The notes under the pieces are model-generated. The model saw only the letters and a list, made by a program, of their open reading frames with translations. It had not been told where the DNA came from and made no database searches. A DNA stretch of 64,000 nucleotides from Vandiemenella viatica (Eukaryota > Arthropoda > Insecta > Orthoptera > Morabidae), in NCBI GenBank assembly GCA_031002005.1, contig CM061919.1, forward strand, positions 19,787,687 to 19,851,686. The letters run 5' to 3'. The position numbers and the translations under genes were made by a program. Below, piece after piece: positions 21,176-30,184 of the stretch. Each line of letters opens with the position of its first letter. Position 1 is the stretch's first letter.

Positions 21176-23899
21176 ATGGCGAGACAAAATAAGACGACAC
21201 TGAACATTCTAGCTTGGAATGCTAATGGCATAGCCAACAAAAGACTAGAACTACTAAATTACCTCGACGAAAATGACATTCACATAGCCCTCATAGGGGA
21301 AACCCACCTGAAACCGGGTGACGACTTCAGGATGAGGAACTATGTTGTGACTCGTACTGACCGACAGACGCAGGGAGGCGGCACTGCTGTCCTGATCAAA
21401 AACAGGCTGGTCCACAGAGACCTGCCTGAAGCACGAACAGGTGACCTAGAGCATACGGCCGTTGAACTCTTAGTAAATGGGAAACCTTTGCATCTAGTCG
21501 CAGTCTACAACCCACCAAAGAAGGAATTGAAGGAAGAGAACGTGCAAGCACTGTTAGATAGGAATGAAACAGTAATACTAGGTGGTGACTTGAATGCCAA
21601 GAGCCAGATCTGGCATAGTAGACTTACCAATCGGAATGGAAGGGGTCTGCTTAGGGTGCTGCACGCCAACAGAAATGTTGAAGTGCTAGCGCCCGACGCA
21701 CCGACTTACTTCCCGACTACGGCAAGATATCAACCAGATGTCTTGGATGTATTCGTTGTGAAAGGACTAGGCTGGCGGAGGGAATTATCAACCCAATGCA
21801 AACTTAGCTCCGATCACAATCCGATTCTTCTGTCAGTCAAGCTACTGGAACAACAACGCCAGAAGACATATAACACCTTTCAGACTAACTGGGAGTATTT
21901 TAAAGAGGATGTCTCGCTGCACCTAAGGAACCTACCTATTCTGGACTCCAGACATAAAATAGATGACGCTGTCACAAAGCTTAACGTGGTGATGCAAGAA
22001 TGCACAAAGCAAGCAACAATAAAAATCACCACAACATATGACAGATCAACAATTCCAGACCATATCAAAAATCTAATTCTTCTAAAAAACAGGATCAGGA
22101 AGAGGTGGCAGCGATGGCGTGATCCGGCTGACAGAGGGATGGTCAACCACCTAGTAGATGAAATCAGAGAGAATCTGAAAGTACATAGACATCAGGACTG
22201 GCAAAGGAAATTATCACAAGTACAGAACAATAATAAAAAGATATGGGCACTTGCGAAGTCAGTCAGCAAAACATCACAACCTATTCGGCCTCTTCGTGGC
22301 CCGCAAGGGCTTGTGTACGACCCTGCTGGGAAGGCTCAGCTCCTTGCGGACACGCTAGAAACTCATTTCAGACCGAATGAAATAGCTGACGATGTAAGCG
22401 AATCTCACAAAGAACATGTTCTGAGTGTAGTAAACCGCTTGATCCACATCGGACCGCAGAATTATGTGCAAAAAACAAATGACGAGGAGTCTATCGTACA
22501 CAGTCTGAAACCCAAAAAGGCTGCTGGGTATGACAAGATTTCCGCTCTCCAAGTCAAAAATCTGCCTCCACAAGCCATTAGATATATAACTACGATATAT
22601 AATGCATGCCTGGCACTGAGTTACTTTCCAAGGGCTTGGAAAATAGCCAAAGTAGTGGCTATTCCCAAAGCAGGAAAGAGCAGGCTCATACCGGGAAACT
22701 ACAGGCCAATTTCACTGCTTACAATTCTTGGAAAAGTCTTTGAGAGAGTAATTCAAACTCGTCTCAACAAAATTTTAGAAACAAACAACATAATAATAGC
22801 ACAACAGTTTGGCTTCAGAAAAGAACATAGTACTGTTCAACAATGTACAAGGCTTGTGGAGCATATCTGCAAAGAAAAGCAGGCAGGCAGTGGTACAGCT
22901 GCAATTTTCATTGATATTGAGAAGGCTTTTGACAGAGTATGGCATGAAGGCCTACTCTACAGACTGCATGAATACAATATGCCAGATAACCTAATACATC
23001 TACTGCATTCCTATCTAACCGACAGAAAATTTTTTGTAAGTCATGAAAATGGCAATAGCACGTACAAGAACATCGAAGCAGGTGTCCCGCAAGGGAGCAT
23101 ACTTGGCCCTCTGCTGTTCAATATATACGTAAACAACATCCCACAGTCCATAGAGAGTTATGTTTCTCTTTATGCAGACGACACGACAATTTACGCCAGC
23201 AACAGAAATTTGAGATACGCCATACGAAAGACGCAAAAACATCTAGAAAAACTGACACAATGGTGTAACTTATGGCGGATAAAAATTAATGAAACTAAGT
23301 GTCAGGCAATAATTTTTTCAAACAGAATTAAAATTCCAGATATGAAGCTACATATCAAGGATGTTGAACTAAATTGGGTTGACCAGGTGAAGTACCTGGG
23401 ACTGCGGCTAGACAAAAGACTCACGTGGAGTAGTCACATAACTGACACAAAAAACTTATCTAGAGCAAAGCTAGCCGGCCTCTACCCTCTCCTGAGAGGC
23501 GACGGCCTATCCACGGCGACTAAACTCCTCCTGTACCGTGCGATTATCCAGCCCACCTTCCTGTATGGGTCGGAAATATGGAGCATGGCGGCCGACTGTC
23601 ACGTTAAAAAAATGCAAGCACTGGAGAACAGAGCGCTGCGCATCATCTTGGACGCACCCAGATATGTCAACAATGTAACAGTTAGAAAAGCACTCTGCTT
23701 TCCCACGTTGGCAGAAACCATAAAACATAAGTCAGAAATTTTCTTTCAAAGATGCTCAATTTCTAAATATGACTTAATCTCTGAAATCGGTGACGAAACA
23801 GAAGAAATGCGCAATGTCAAGCGTCCAAAGTTAACACTAACTAGGCATTATAATATATATCCACCACCCCCCCCTCCACAACCCCAAGACCACCCATAG
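21176..23899 (+). CDS. Jockey ORF2: endonuclease - reverse transcriptase
   Basis: The frame is 907 residues from the first ATG (MARQNKTTLNILAWNANG); the open frame extends upstream but without an earlier ATG. The endonuclease shows ILAWNANGI, IGETHL (catalytic Glu), VILGGDLNAKSQIWHS and LSSDHNPILL. The reverse transcriptase shows YRPISLLTILGKVFERVI, FIDIEKAFDRVWHEGLLY, AGVPQGSILGPLLFNIYVN and the intact catalytic SLYADDTTIYA. The C-terminal part has VKYLGLRLDKRLTWSSHI and LYRAIIQPTFLYGSEIW. It mediates target-primed reverse transcription. All catalytic motifs are present without a stop, which is unusual in this window. Its neighbour upstream is ORF1, with probable overlap. Confidence 0.95.
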   Translation: MARQNKTTLNILAWNANGIANKRLELLNYLDENDIHIALIGETHLKPGDDFRMRNYVVTRTDRQTQGGGTAVLIKNRLVHRDLPEARTGDLEHTAVELLVNGKPLHLVAVYNPPKKELKEENVQALLDRNETVILGGDLNAKSQIWHSRLTNRNGRGLLRVLHANRNVEVLAPDAPTYFPTTARYQPDVLDVFVVKGLGWRRELSTQCKLSSDHNPILLSVKLLEQQRQKTYNTFQTNWEYFKEDVSLHLRNLPILDSRHKIDDAVTKLNVVMQECTKQATIKITTTYDRSTIPDHIKNLILLKNRIRKRWQRWRDPADRGMVNHLVDEIRENLKVHRHQDWQRKLSQVQNNNKKIWALAKSVSKTSQPIRPLRGPQGLVYDPAGKAQLLADTLETHFRPNEIADDVSESHKEHVLSVVNRLIHIGPQNYVQKTNDEESIVHSLKPKKAAGYDKISALQVKNLPPQAIRYITTIYNACLALSYFPRAWKIAKVVAIPKAGKSRLIPGNYRPISLLTILGKVFERVIQTRLNKILETNNIIIAQQFGFRKEHSTVQQCTRLVEHICKEKQAGSGTAAIFIDIEKAFDRVWHEGLLYRLHEYNMPDNLIHLLHSYLTDRKFFVSHENGNSTYKNIEAGVPQGSILGPLLFNIYVNNIPQSIESYVSLYADDTTIYASNRNLRYAIRKTQKHLEKLTQWCNLWRIKINETKCQAIIFSNRIKIPDMKLHIKDVELNWVDQVKYLGLRLDKRLTWSSHITDTKNLSRAKLAGLYPLLRGDGLSTATKLLLYRAIIQPTFLYGSEIWSMAADCHVKKMQALENRALRIILDAPRYVNNVTVRKALCFPTLAETIKHKSEIFFQRCSISKYDLISEIGDETEEMRNVKRPKLTLTRHYNIYPPPPPPQPQDHP

Positions 23900-24131
23900 A
23901 CAGTAAGTAGGCCCCACATCAGAAGGTGTAGGTCCCAATCATGTACATATAATTATACATAAATCCTCCATTAGACTAAGTAGGTCATAGTAATTGTAAA
24001 AAATTTTGCCTCCATTAGGTTAAGTAGATTCAGATGTAAATATAGCTTTAGGCCCCCATGTAGACATGTAACTCTATGAGTCCCCTCCAATAGTTTTAGA
24101 ACAAACAAAAAAAAAAAAAAAAAAAAAAAAA

Positions 24132-24660
24132 TTTAGTAAGCTTAGGGCACATCATAGTTATTAAAAATTAGAGTTAGACTTTAAAAATTGTTTAGGTACC
24201 CTGGCTAACATGACAGGCAGCCTTTGCCAACCAGTCTATATCCACAAGACATGACAAAATCAAAAGCCATGTCAGAAAACTCAAAACCGACATCAGCAGA
24301 AGGACACCCCCTGGAGCTGTATCTTCATAGTAGAAATTCTAGCCAGATGACGCTGTGCTGTGCTGTGCTGTGCCTGGGTTCAGTCGGCAGCCAACCGGCC
24401 GCCGTGAAGGTCGACCTGCTGACCGCTGCCACTGCCGTACCGGACCCAGCGACCAGCTCACGGTGGTGGTTACGCTGCTCACGCAGCTGATCACCGCCCT
24501 GATGCCACTCAAGACAACTACAGACAACCGTAACAACTGAAGATTTGGACAAAAAGACAGTACAAAAAAAGCAATTCAGACAGCAGTCGTAGGGTGTTCC
24601 CTGGTACTGCATCAAACAAAATGGCGTAAGCCATACCGATGACGCTGTGCTGTGCTGTGC
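24132..24660 (+). repeat. 3' remainder of the ORF1-bearing LINE, with (TGTGC)n tail
   Basis: This lies between the Jockey A-tail and the resumption of the PLE. One frame ending at about 24540 reads DQLTVVVTLLTQLITALMPL, resembling the hydrophobic C-terminus of some ORF1 proteins. After it come about 120 bp and the GCTGTGCTGTGCTGTGC tail. No reverse transcriptase coding is present. Confidence 0.5.
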
Positions 24661-24806
24661 AGTTTTAGTTAGTTAACCAGGGCTTGACAATGGGAGCAGT
24701 GCCGGCTCTCGAAACGTCGCCAGTCGACTTTTATTTGACGCGGCTAGAATCCCGAGAGTGTTATCTACAGTGCTGCCACCGCGAAAACGTTCACAGTTAT
24801 TTAACT
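24661..24806 (+). repeat. PLE 3' terminus
   Basis: This matches the reversed left segment (16453-16560) through 'gggcttgacaatgggagcag', 'gaaacgtcgcc' and 'cccgagagtgttatct'. It then extends about 41 bp further to the target duplication. The 'CTTGAC...GAAAC' arrangement is reminiscent of the hammerhead-like motif described in many PLE terminal repeats, but the core is not intact. Confidence 0.75.
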
Positions 24807-24817
24807 ATCTCCTTTGT

Positions 24818-26400
24818 TTGTTCATTAAAATTTTTCAAGATTCGACCCCATGAAACGCAGCCTAGAATTAGCTGCACCTACTAAAGAATTAATGTGTATG
24901 TCCCATTTCATGTTCCTTTGTACTGTTACTCCCAAATATTTCATTGAATCGACCATATCTATAATTGAATTGTTTAACTCGTATTTCTGAACAATTGGAT
25001 TCTTTTTGTTAGTTATGCTCATTGTCTTACACTTTTTACAATTTAGTGTAAGTTGCCACTCAGCGAACCAAGCCAAAATAACATTCAGATCACGCTGAAT
25101 TTCTAAGCAATCGGTCAAATTCTTTACTTCCCTATAAATAACCGCATCATGAGCAAACAATCTAAAAATGCTTTTCACTATGTCTCAAAGTTCGTTTATA
25201 AAAATTAAGAAAAGAAGTGGTCCTATTACACTTCTTTGAGGTACACCCGATGTAACATCTAGATTAGAAGATCTTTCTCCTTCAACGACGACATACTGTG
25301 ACCAACCAGTTTGAAAATCCTTGATCCATTCACAAAGCTGATCCAGTGTACTGTACGCTCGAAGCTTCGCTAAAAGGCGGTTGTGTGGCACAGAGTCAAA
25401 GGCTTTCTGAAAAATCTAAAAAAATTGCATTTACTTGGGAACCTGCATCAATAACTTTCATTACGTCGTGTGTAAATAGGGCCAGCTGTGTTTCACAAGA
25501 TCTTTTCTTCCGAAATTCGTGTTGATTTGTTGAAAGCAAATTATTTTCATCTAGAAAATTCACGATGTTCGAGCATATAATATACTCCATAACTCTACTA
25601 CAAATAGATGTTATAGATATGGGAAGGTAGTTTCCAGGATCACTTCGATCACCTTTCTTGAAAATCGGAGTTACTTGCGCGAGTTTCCAGTCTGAAGGTA
25701 CTTTTCGCTCTTCTAATGATTTACTGAATATATCAGACAGAAATGGCTCTATTTCCGCCGCATACTCTGAAAATACTCTTACTGGAATTCCATCCGGGCC
25801 CGGAGCTCTAATTGCCTAATGATACCTGCAGTATCTATTCGTAATGATTCCATCACCAACTCGACACGGCGTGGGAAGACGGGAATACTATCCTTATTTT
25901 CATTTGTAAATGAATTTTTTAATACAGTATTTAGGACGTTATCTTTATCGCGGCTTTCATTAACCTCGGATCCTTCACGAATTATTGCTGGAATATTGCT
26001 GTTGGTACAATTAACTTTTCGTACATACGACCAAAATTTCTTTGCATTTTCTATGAGACTCGTAGAGAGAGAGTTGGAATGAAAATCGTTGAAGGCCTCG
26101 CGCATTACATTCTTTATACGTCCTCTTAAATCAGCTAAGGTTTCTAAATCGCTGCGACACTCCTTCCTTCTTGAGCGTGCGTGTATTTTCCTTTGTTTCT
26201 TGAGTAATCATTTTGACTTCGCATGTGTACGACGGTTGCTCATTCTCCCCCTTTATTGTCCGCTTCGGTATATGTATTTCCATGCCTTCCCTGACTATAT
26301 GTATAAATCGATGTCACATCTCTTCAACGGTGTCCTTTGTCGACTTGAAGTTATGGTAATTATTCCTCAGGTAGGTTCTAAAACATTCCTTTGAGGACTT
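24818..26400 (-). pseudogene. CR1/Jockey-type LINE reverse transcriptase (part 1)
   Basis: Minus strand, 5'-3': NAKKFWSYVRKVNCTNSNIP (about 26045), YLPISITSICSRVMEYII (about 25640-25560), LSTNQHEFRKKRSCETQLAL, IFLDFSESL (a degraded KAFD motif near 25400), SGVPQRSVIGPLLFLIFINE (about 25245-25190), and the catalytic box altered to LFAHDAVIYREV (normally ADD). It then reads SMKYLGVTVQRNMKWDIHIN. Frame changes occur near 25180, 25393 and 25600. It continues across the PLE at 16452. The Asp-to-His change in the catalytic pair and the frameshifts show it is dead. Confidence 0.88.
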
Positions 26401-27345
26401 ACTGAATCCGTATTCAATCCGCCCTTTTTTCCTTTTTCCTTAAAGGAAAATGTATTTATTTAAAGAAATGGGGATTACTCAAGATTGCGATTCAGCGAGG
26501 AATTGGCGTCATAACACTGCCGTGGTGCAACGCAAGGCTTCTCTAGAAATACTTTCCGAAGTATACTAAACTGTGTTATACCGGTACAGGCTGTATGACA
26601 ACCTAATTTCTACTTGATCGTTATTCGTTTTTCCTTAAAAGCTATTCCAGAATAAATCCTACTACCACCATAGGTGATGCCAGTCGTTATTCATATAAGG
26701 GTAATAGAAACTATGATTTTCAAACGCAATATTAGTGGAGGTTGTGGTTAAATTGACCTGAATCGCAACTTACACCTATTGTTACAGCATAATTCACCCT
26801 GAAATCGGTTTTAAAAGCCATTTAAACTGCTTTCATAAGCGCCCTGTTACTAAAGGTATTAATTAATGCGGGTGGAAGTAATAGTTCTATATTTAACGTG
26901 CTGAATTGTGCCTGGACATGGAATAATACTCATATTACATGGATAGCAAATGTTTTTGTGCTTCCAATTTTTTTTATTTCTTATTTCTCTAGTTCTACAC
27001 TTTCTTCGTCATTAACTCAGTAGAAGTTACTACTGTATTTCCATGTGAACTGCAAATTAAATATGTAGAGCATTGCAAAATAAACGCCAGCCAGCACTCG
27101 TTTCTATGTAGTACCCATTTCCCAACCCCTGTATTTCAGTCACTTTCATATCAGTTCTTTTACGGTACTACAAAACAATTCTCTACAATTTTTACAGAGA
27201 AATTAACTGACATCCATTAATCTCCAGCATATACCGTAAAGTAGACTTTGTTTCCTCACTACCTTTATAATCGCTCGAACGGTTAACATTTCATTGTGCT
27301 TGATGAATTCCATTATTTGTCTTCCTTTGCTATTCTTTTCTTTGA
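26401..27345. other. Intergenic, nothing recognised
   Basis: AT-rich sequence with only short spurious frames. It may contain the degraded 5' part of the minus-strand LINE, but no motif supports this. Confidence 0.5.
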
Positions 27346-27349
27346 ACTG

Positions 27350-27880
27350 AAACTGATGACATAGCGGTTAAAGGTCTGACCTAGCGTTTGGAAGTACAGT
27401 TTCAATGCCCTTCAAGCCATCAAAATTTCTGTTTTCCGTGGTTTCCCGAAATTTCTCTATGCGAATAATCTCTTTGTCCACGTACCGTATATCTCCAAGA
27501 AAATTGCATTCGATGACAGAATTCTGTCCGAAAATAGTGAATGCTCTCCGTAGCCGACCCATTGGCTCAGTTGGTTGCTTCATCATGATGTCCGGTGCTG
27601 ACCTAGTGTTAGACGGTATGAGCCCTTCTGATAGAAGAAATTTTCGTCATTACGACTAGGCCGGCAGGGTAAAAGAGGTGTTGATACACATTTTCTATCA
27701 GATTGTGCTCAAGAGTAATAGGTTAAATCCCAAACCTCTCCGCAATGCGTGGTGAGGGCATACAACACTGTTGGTGATCCGTCCGTCGGATGGGAACGTT
27801 AAAGAGTCGCGGTCCCTGAATGGCCTGGCACCGTGCCCCCTCCTCATTTCTCATTTCATATAACACTCTCGTATACTGAA
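27350..27880 (+). repeat. SINE-like fragments (tRNA-related segments)
   Basis: The block 'ttttccgtggtttcccg' at about 27428 resembles the body of the SINE at 10767. 'cattggctcagttggttgc' at about 27562 looks like a tRNA A-box region. 'cgtcggatgggaacgtta' at about 27785 resembles tail sequence of arthropod SINEs. The arrangement is degenerate and may be two overlapping copies. Confidence 0.4.
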
Positions 27881-27934
27881 CACTTACTGTCACAGACATA
27901 TGCACCTACAAAGACACAAACGAGCACGAGCACG

Positions 27935-29065
27935 AGCTTTTAAACCCAAATAAACACGGATTCAGAAAAGGTCGATGCTGCGAAACGCAGCTTACACTTT
28001 TAATTCACGACTTGTGCCGTACTGTAGATCGGCAATCGCAGGTTGATATACTTCTATTAGGTTTTAAAAAAGCTTTCGACACTGTGCCTCACACTAGGTT
28101 AATTAGAAAACTTCGTGGTTACGGCGTATCTAGACAAATATGCGACTGGGTTGCAGGTTTCTGAAGGGCACAACACGGTGTGTAGTTCTCGACGTCGAGC
28201 GTTCATTACTTAACGAAGTGAGGTCCGGGGTACCCCAGGGAAGAGTGATAGGGCCTCTGTTGTTTCTTATATAAATTAATGATTTGTGCGACATAATAAG
28301 CGGGATGAAAAGATTATTTGCCAATGATGCAATTATTTATCGTGAAATAAAAACCCAGGATGACTGCGCTTTATTACAAGACGATATTATGAAAATAATT
28401 GCGTGGTGTAAAGATTGACAATTGTAGTTAAACGCTAAAAAGTGCCAAGTCATAATTGTAAGTAAAAAGGTGACATCACTTAACTCTGAATATACAATTA
28501 ATGGTACTATCCTTAGAAAGGTGGATTCCGCTAAATACCTAGTGGTAACAATTCGTAATAATTTGTCGTGGAATGAGCATTTCTAGAATGTAATTGGGAA
28601 AGCAAATCGTATGCTCCAATTTCTAGGTCGTAATTTAAAACAATACACTCCGGAAGTTAAATCGATTGCATATAAGTCACTAGTGCGTACTCACTAAGAA
28701 TTTTGTTGTTCTGTATAGGGTCCCCATCAAAAGGAGGCATTAGAGAAGGTCCAAAGAAGAGCCGCCCGATTCGTGGCATGTATATATAGTTGGAGGGAAA
28801 GTGTAAGTGCGATGTTGAAGGAGTTAGGTTGGGAAGATCTGGAACCCCGAAGGCGTTGTTCTCGACAGAAGCCAATTGAAAAATTCACGACTGACATATT
28901 TCTGAATGACAGCAAACAAATATTGCTACCAGCAACATTCGTATCTCGGAATGACCGTGAAAATAAGATAAGAGAAATCAGGGCCACAAACGATTCTTTT
29001 CTGTATTCATTTTTTCCACTAGTGATTAGGGAATGGAATAGAAATGATTTACTGGGCGAGTAAAC
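27935..29065 (+). pseudogene. CR1/Jockey-type LINE reverse transcriptase, degenerate
   Basis: Plus strand: LNPNKHGFRKGRCCETQLTL (about 27940), LLGFKKAFDTVPHTRLIRKL, RSGVPQGRVIGPLLFLI (about 28220-28270), the catalytic box changed to LFANDAIIYREI (ADD to AND), DSAKYLVVTIRNNLSWNEHF, KVQRRAARFVACIYSWRESV (about 28750) and the C-terminus IREIRATNDSFLYSFFPLVI ending at 29062. In-frame stops occur in at least six places. It is the same family as the minus-strand LINE at 24818. The upstream endonuclease is missing (5' truncation). Confidence 0.9.
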
Positions 29066-29089
29066 TTAAAATCCGACAGGAGTAGCTTT

Positions 29090-29190
29090 AGATCTGGATT
29101 TTCCATGGTTTCCCAGATCACTCCATGCGAATGCTGGGATGGTTCCTCAGAATAGCCCATGGGCGCCTCCTGCCAAATCCCGTATATTGC
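29090..29190 (+). repeat. SINE body fragment
   Basis: 'tggattttccatggtttccca' with 'atcactcca.gcgaatgc.gg' matches the body of the SINE copies at 10850-10900 and (inverted) 39250-39310. The tRNA-like head is absent. Confidence 0.5.
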
Positions 29191-29571
29191 TTCCAAACTA
29201 TTACTCTTTCGGATATGTGGAATGCACCCTCCGCCACACACTTTTAGTGAATCGCGGAGTAATAGTAATAGTAGTTATAATAATACTGGGGAAAGCATTT
29301 CATGTTCACAGACTTTTATAGGGAGGGGTAAACATCGTCTATGGAAACCCCCTACGTCCAGACAAGGGTTTTTAATTCATAGAAGCAGAAAACTCTCTCA
29401 GTAACTTAAAATATGGTTTGTGAAAATCACAGTGCCCAGGGGAAATGGTCTGAATCAATCTAAACAGAGAGAATGTGAAGAACTGTGGAAACATAATAAG
29501 TCAATAAGATTGTATGAAGACGGCGTGCACGAAGGCCCTGCAGCGCCCTCTTTTCTGTGACCAGACAAGTA

Positions 29572-29700
29572 GCAATGTAGTCTTCACGGGGGTGCAGACG
29601 GATGGTGTTTTGAAAACACGACGTTTCGACAACACCATCCGGCTGCACACCCGTGAAGACTACATTGCTTCAGTACGCCGGGAAAGTCTCCACGCTCACA
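29572..29700. mobile_element. Short hairpin insertion with 11-bp target duplication
   Basis: CCAGACAAGTA flanks it perfectly at 29561-29571 and 29701-29711. Inside is a hairpin: arms 29572-29609 and 29631-29668 differ at 2 of 38 positions. The 21-nt loop contains GACGTTTCG, the complement of CGAAACGTC found in the PLE terminus here. This suggests a tiny PLE-derived or PLE-mobilised insertion, but that is inference. Confidence 0.65.
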
Positions 29701-29779
29701 CCAGACAAGTAATTGTTGCGTTACGCTCAGTCAGTAAACATCAGTCGAATGAAGTGGAAACACGCATGTAAAGTGCTGG

Positions 29780-30184
29780 CACGCCTCTTCGACGTCAAAA
29801 CGCGCAATATCATCAGATCAGTGAGTTCGAACATGACGGAATGATTGGTCTCAGGTAAAAGGGTTTGTTATATCGTGACATTACGGCTCGCATAGAACAC
29901 ACTGCAGCGACACTGCTGCGTGTTTGGAACCAGTGGCTAGAAGTGTGTCGCAGTATCGGTCCTGGACCATCCATTGTGATCACAGCGTGTGTTGTTGGTT
30001 CGACGTTGAAGCACTGCAGGCTGTGTGGATACGTCTGCGTCTGCTGAGGCTAGATCGGTGGGGCGCATGTCATGGCGTCAGCTTCAATCGACCAGAAACC
30101 ACCAATACCTCACACTGCAATGGACACGTGAACGCCGTCATGGTCCTCGTTAGTGGAACGTTCCACTTCAACTTGGCCTATTAA
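29780..30184 (+). pseudogene. Tc1-like transposase remnant, part 1
   Basis: Tc1 transposases are DDE enzymes with an N-terminal helix-turn-helix. Around 29805-29935 the frames read ISEFEHDGMIGLR and YRDITARIEHTAATLLRVWN, a typical Tc1 N-terminal domain. Further on, LTLQWTRERR and FHFNLAY (about 30108-30180) correspond to the block before the second catalytic Asp. The centre is shortened and shifted. The sequence is interrupted at 30185 and continues at 32193 and 34722. Confidence 0.85.

Larger units (their letters stand above)
19640..24131 (+). mobile_element. Jockey-clade LINE, nearly intact, with 25-A tail
   Basis: Two ORFs (19995-21080 and 21176-23899) are followed by a 3' UTR and a pure run of 25 A at 24107-24131. 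The 5' boundary is inferred within about 19620-19870, from the loss of homology-like coding in the upstream ORF1 and a G+C-rich leader. I could not find a target duplication. An open ORF2 and a long pure A tail suggest a young insertion, the youngest layer of this nest. Confidence 0.8.
18137..24660 (+). mobile_element. LINE insertion inside the PLE (ORF1-bearing element plus nested Jockey)
   Basis: PLE sequence stops at 18136 (ctaggc) and resumes at 24661 (agttttag). The inverted PLE segment shows these two were adjacent. The insert starts 45 bp before an ORF1-like gene, contains a complete Jockey element, and ends in a (TGTGC)n-type tail, GATGACGCTGTGCTGTGC. The same tail word occurs at about 24346-24370. 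No clear target duplication was seen. Confidence 0.75.
16453..24806 (+). mobile_element. Penelope-like element (PLE) with 11-bp target duplication, split by a LINE
   Basis: The element has a Penelope-type reverse transcriptase followed by a GIY-YIG endonuclease. It is flanked by ATCTCCTTTGT at 16442-16452 and 24807-24817, and removing it restores the frame of a minus-strand LINE. Its 5' end (16453-16908) is an inverted copy of its own 3' end (17788-18136 plus 24661-24765). Directly or inversely repeated terminal segments are known for Penelope elements. A 6.5-kb LINE insertion at 18137-24660 interrupts the 3' end. Confidence 0.88.

Noticed and set aside
19610..24145. Target duplication for the Jockey element (ATTTGGTAGG near 19640 versus ATTTAGTAAG at 24131)
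   Set aside because: The match is partial, whereas the insertion looks young and should have near-identical copies. The 5' boundary is left open.
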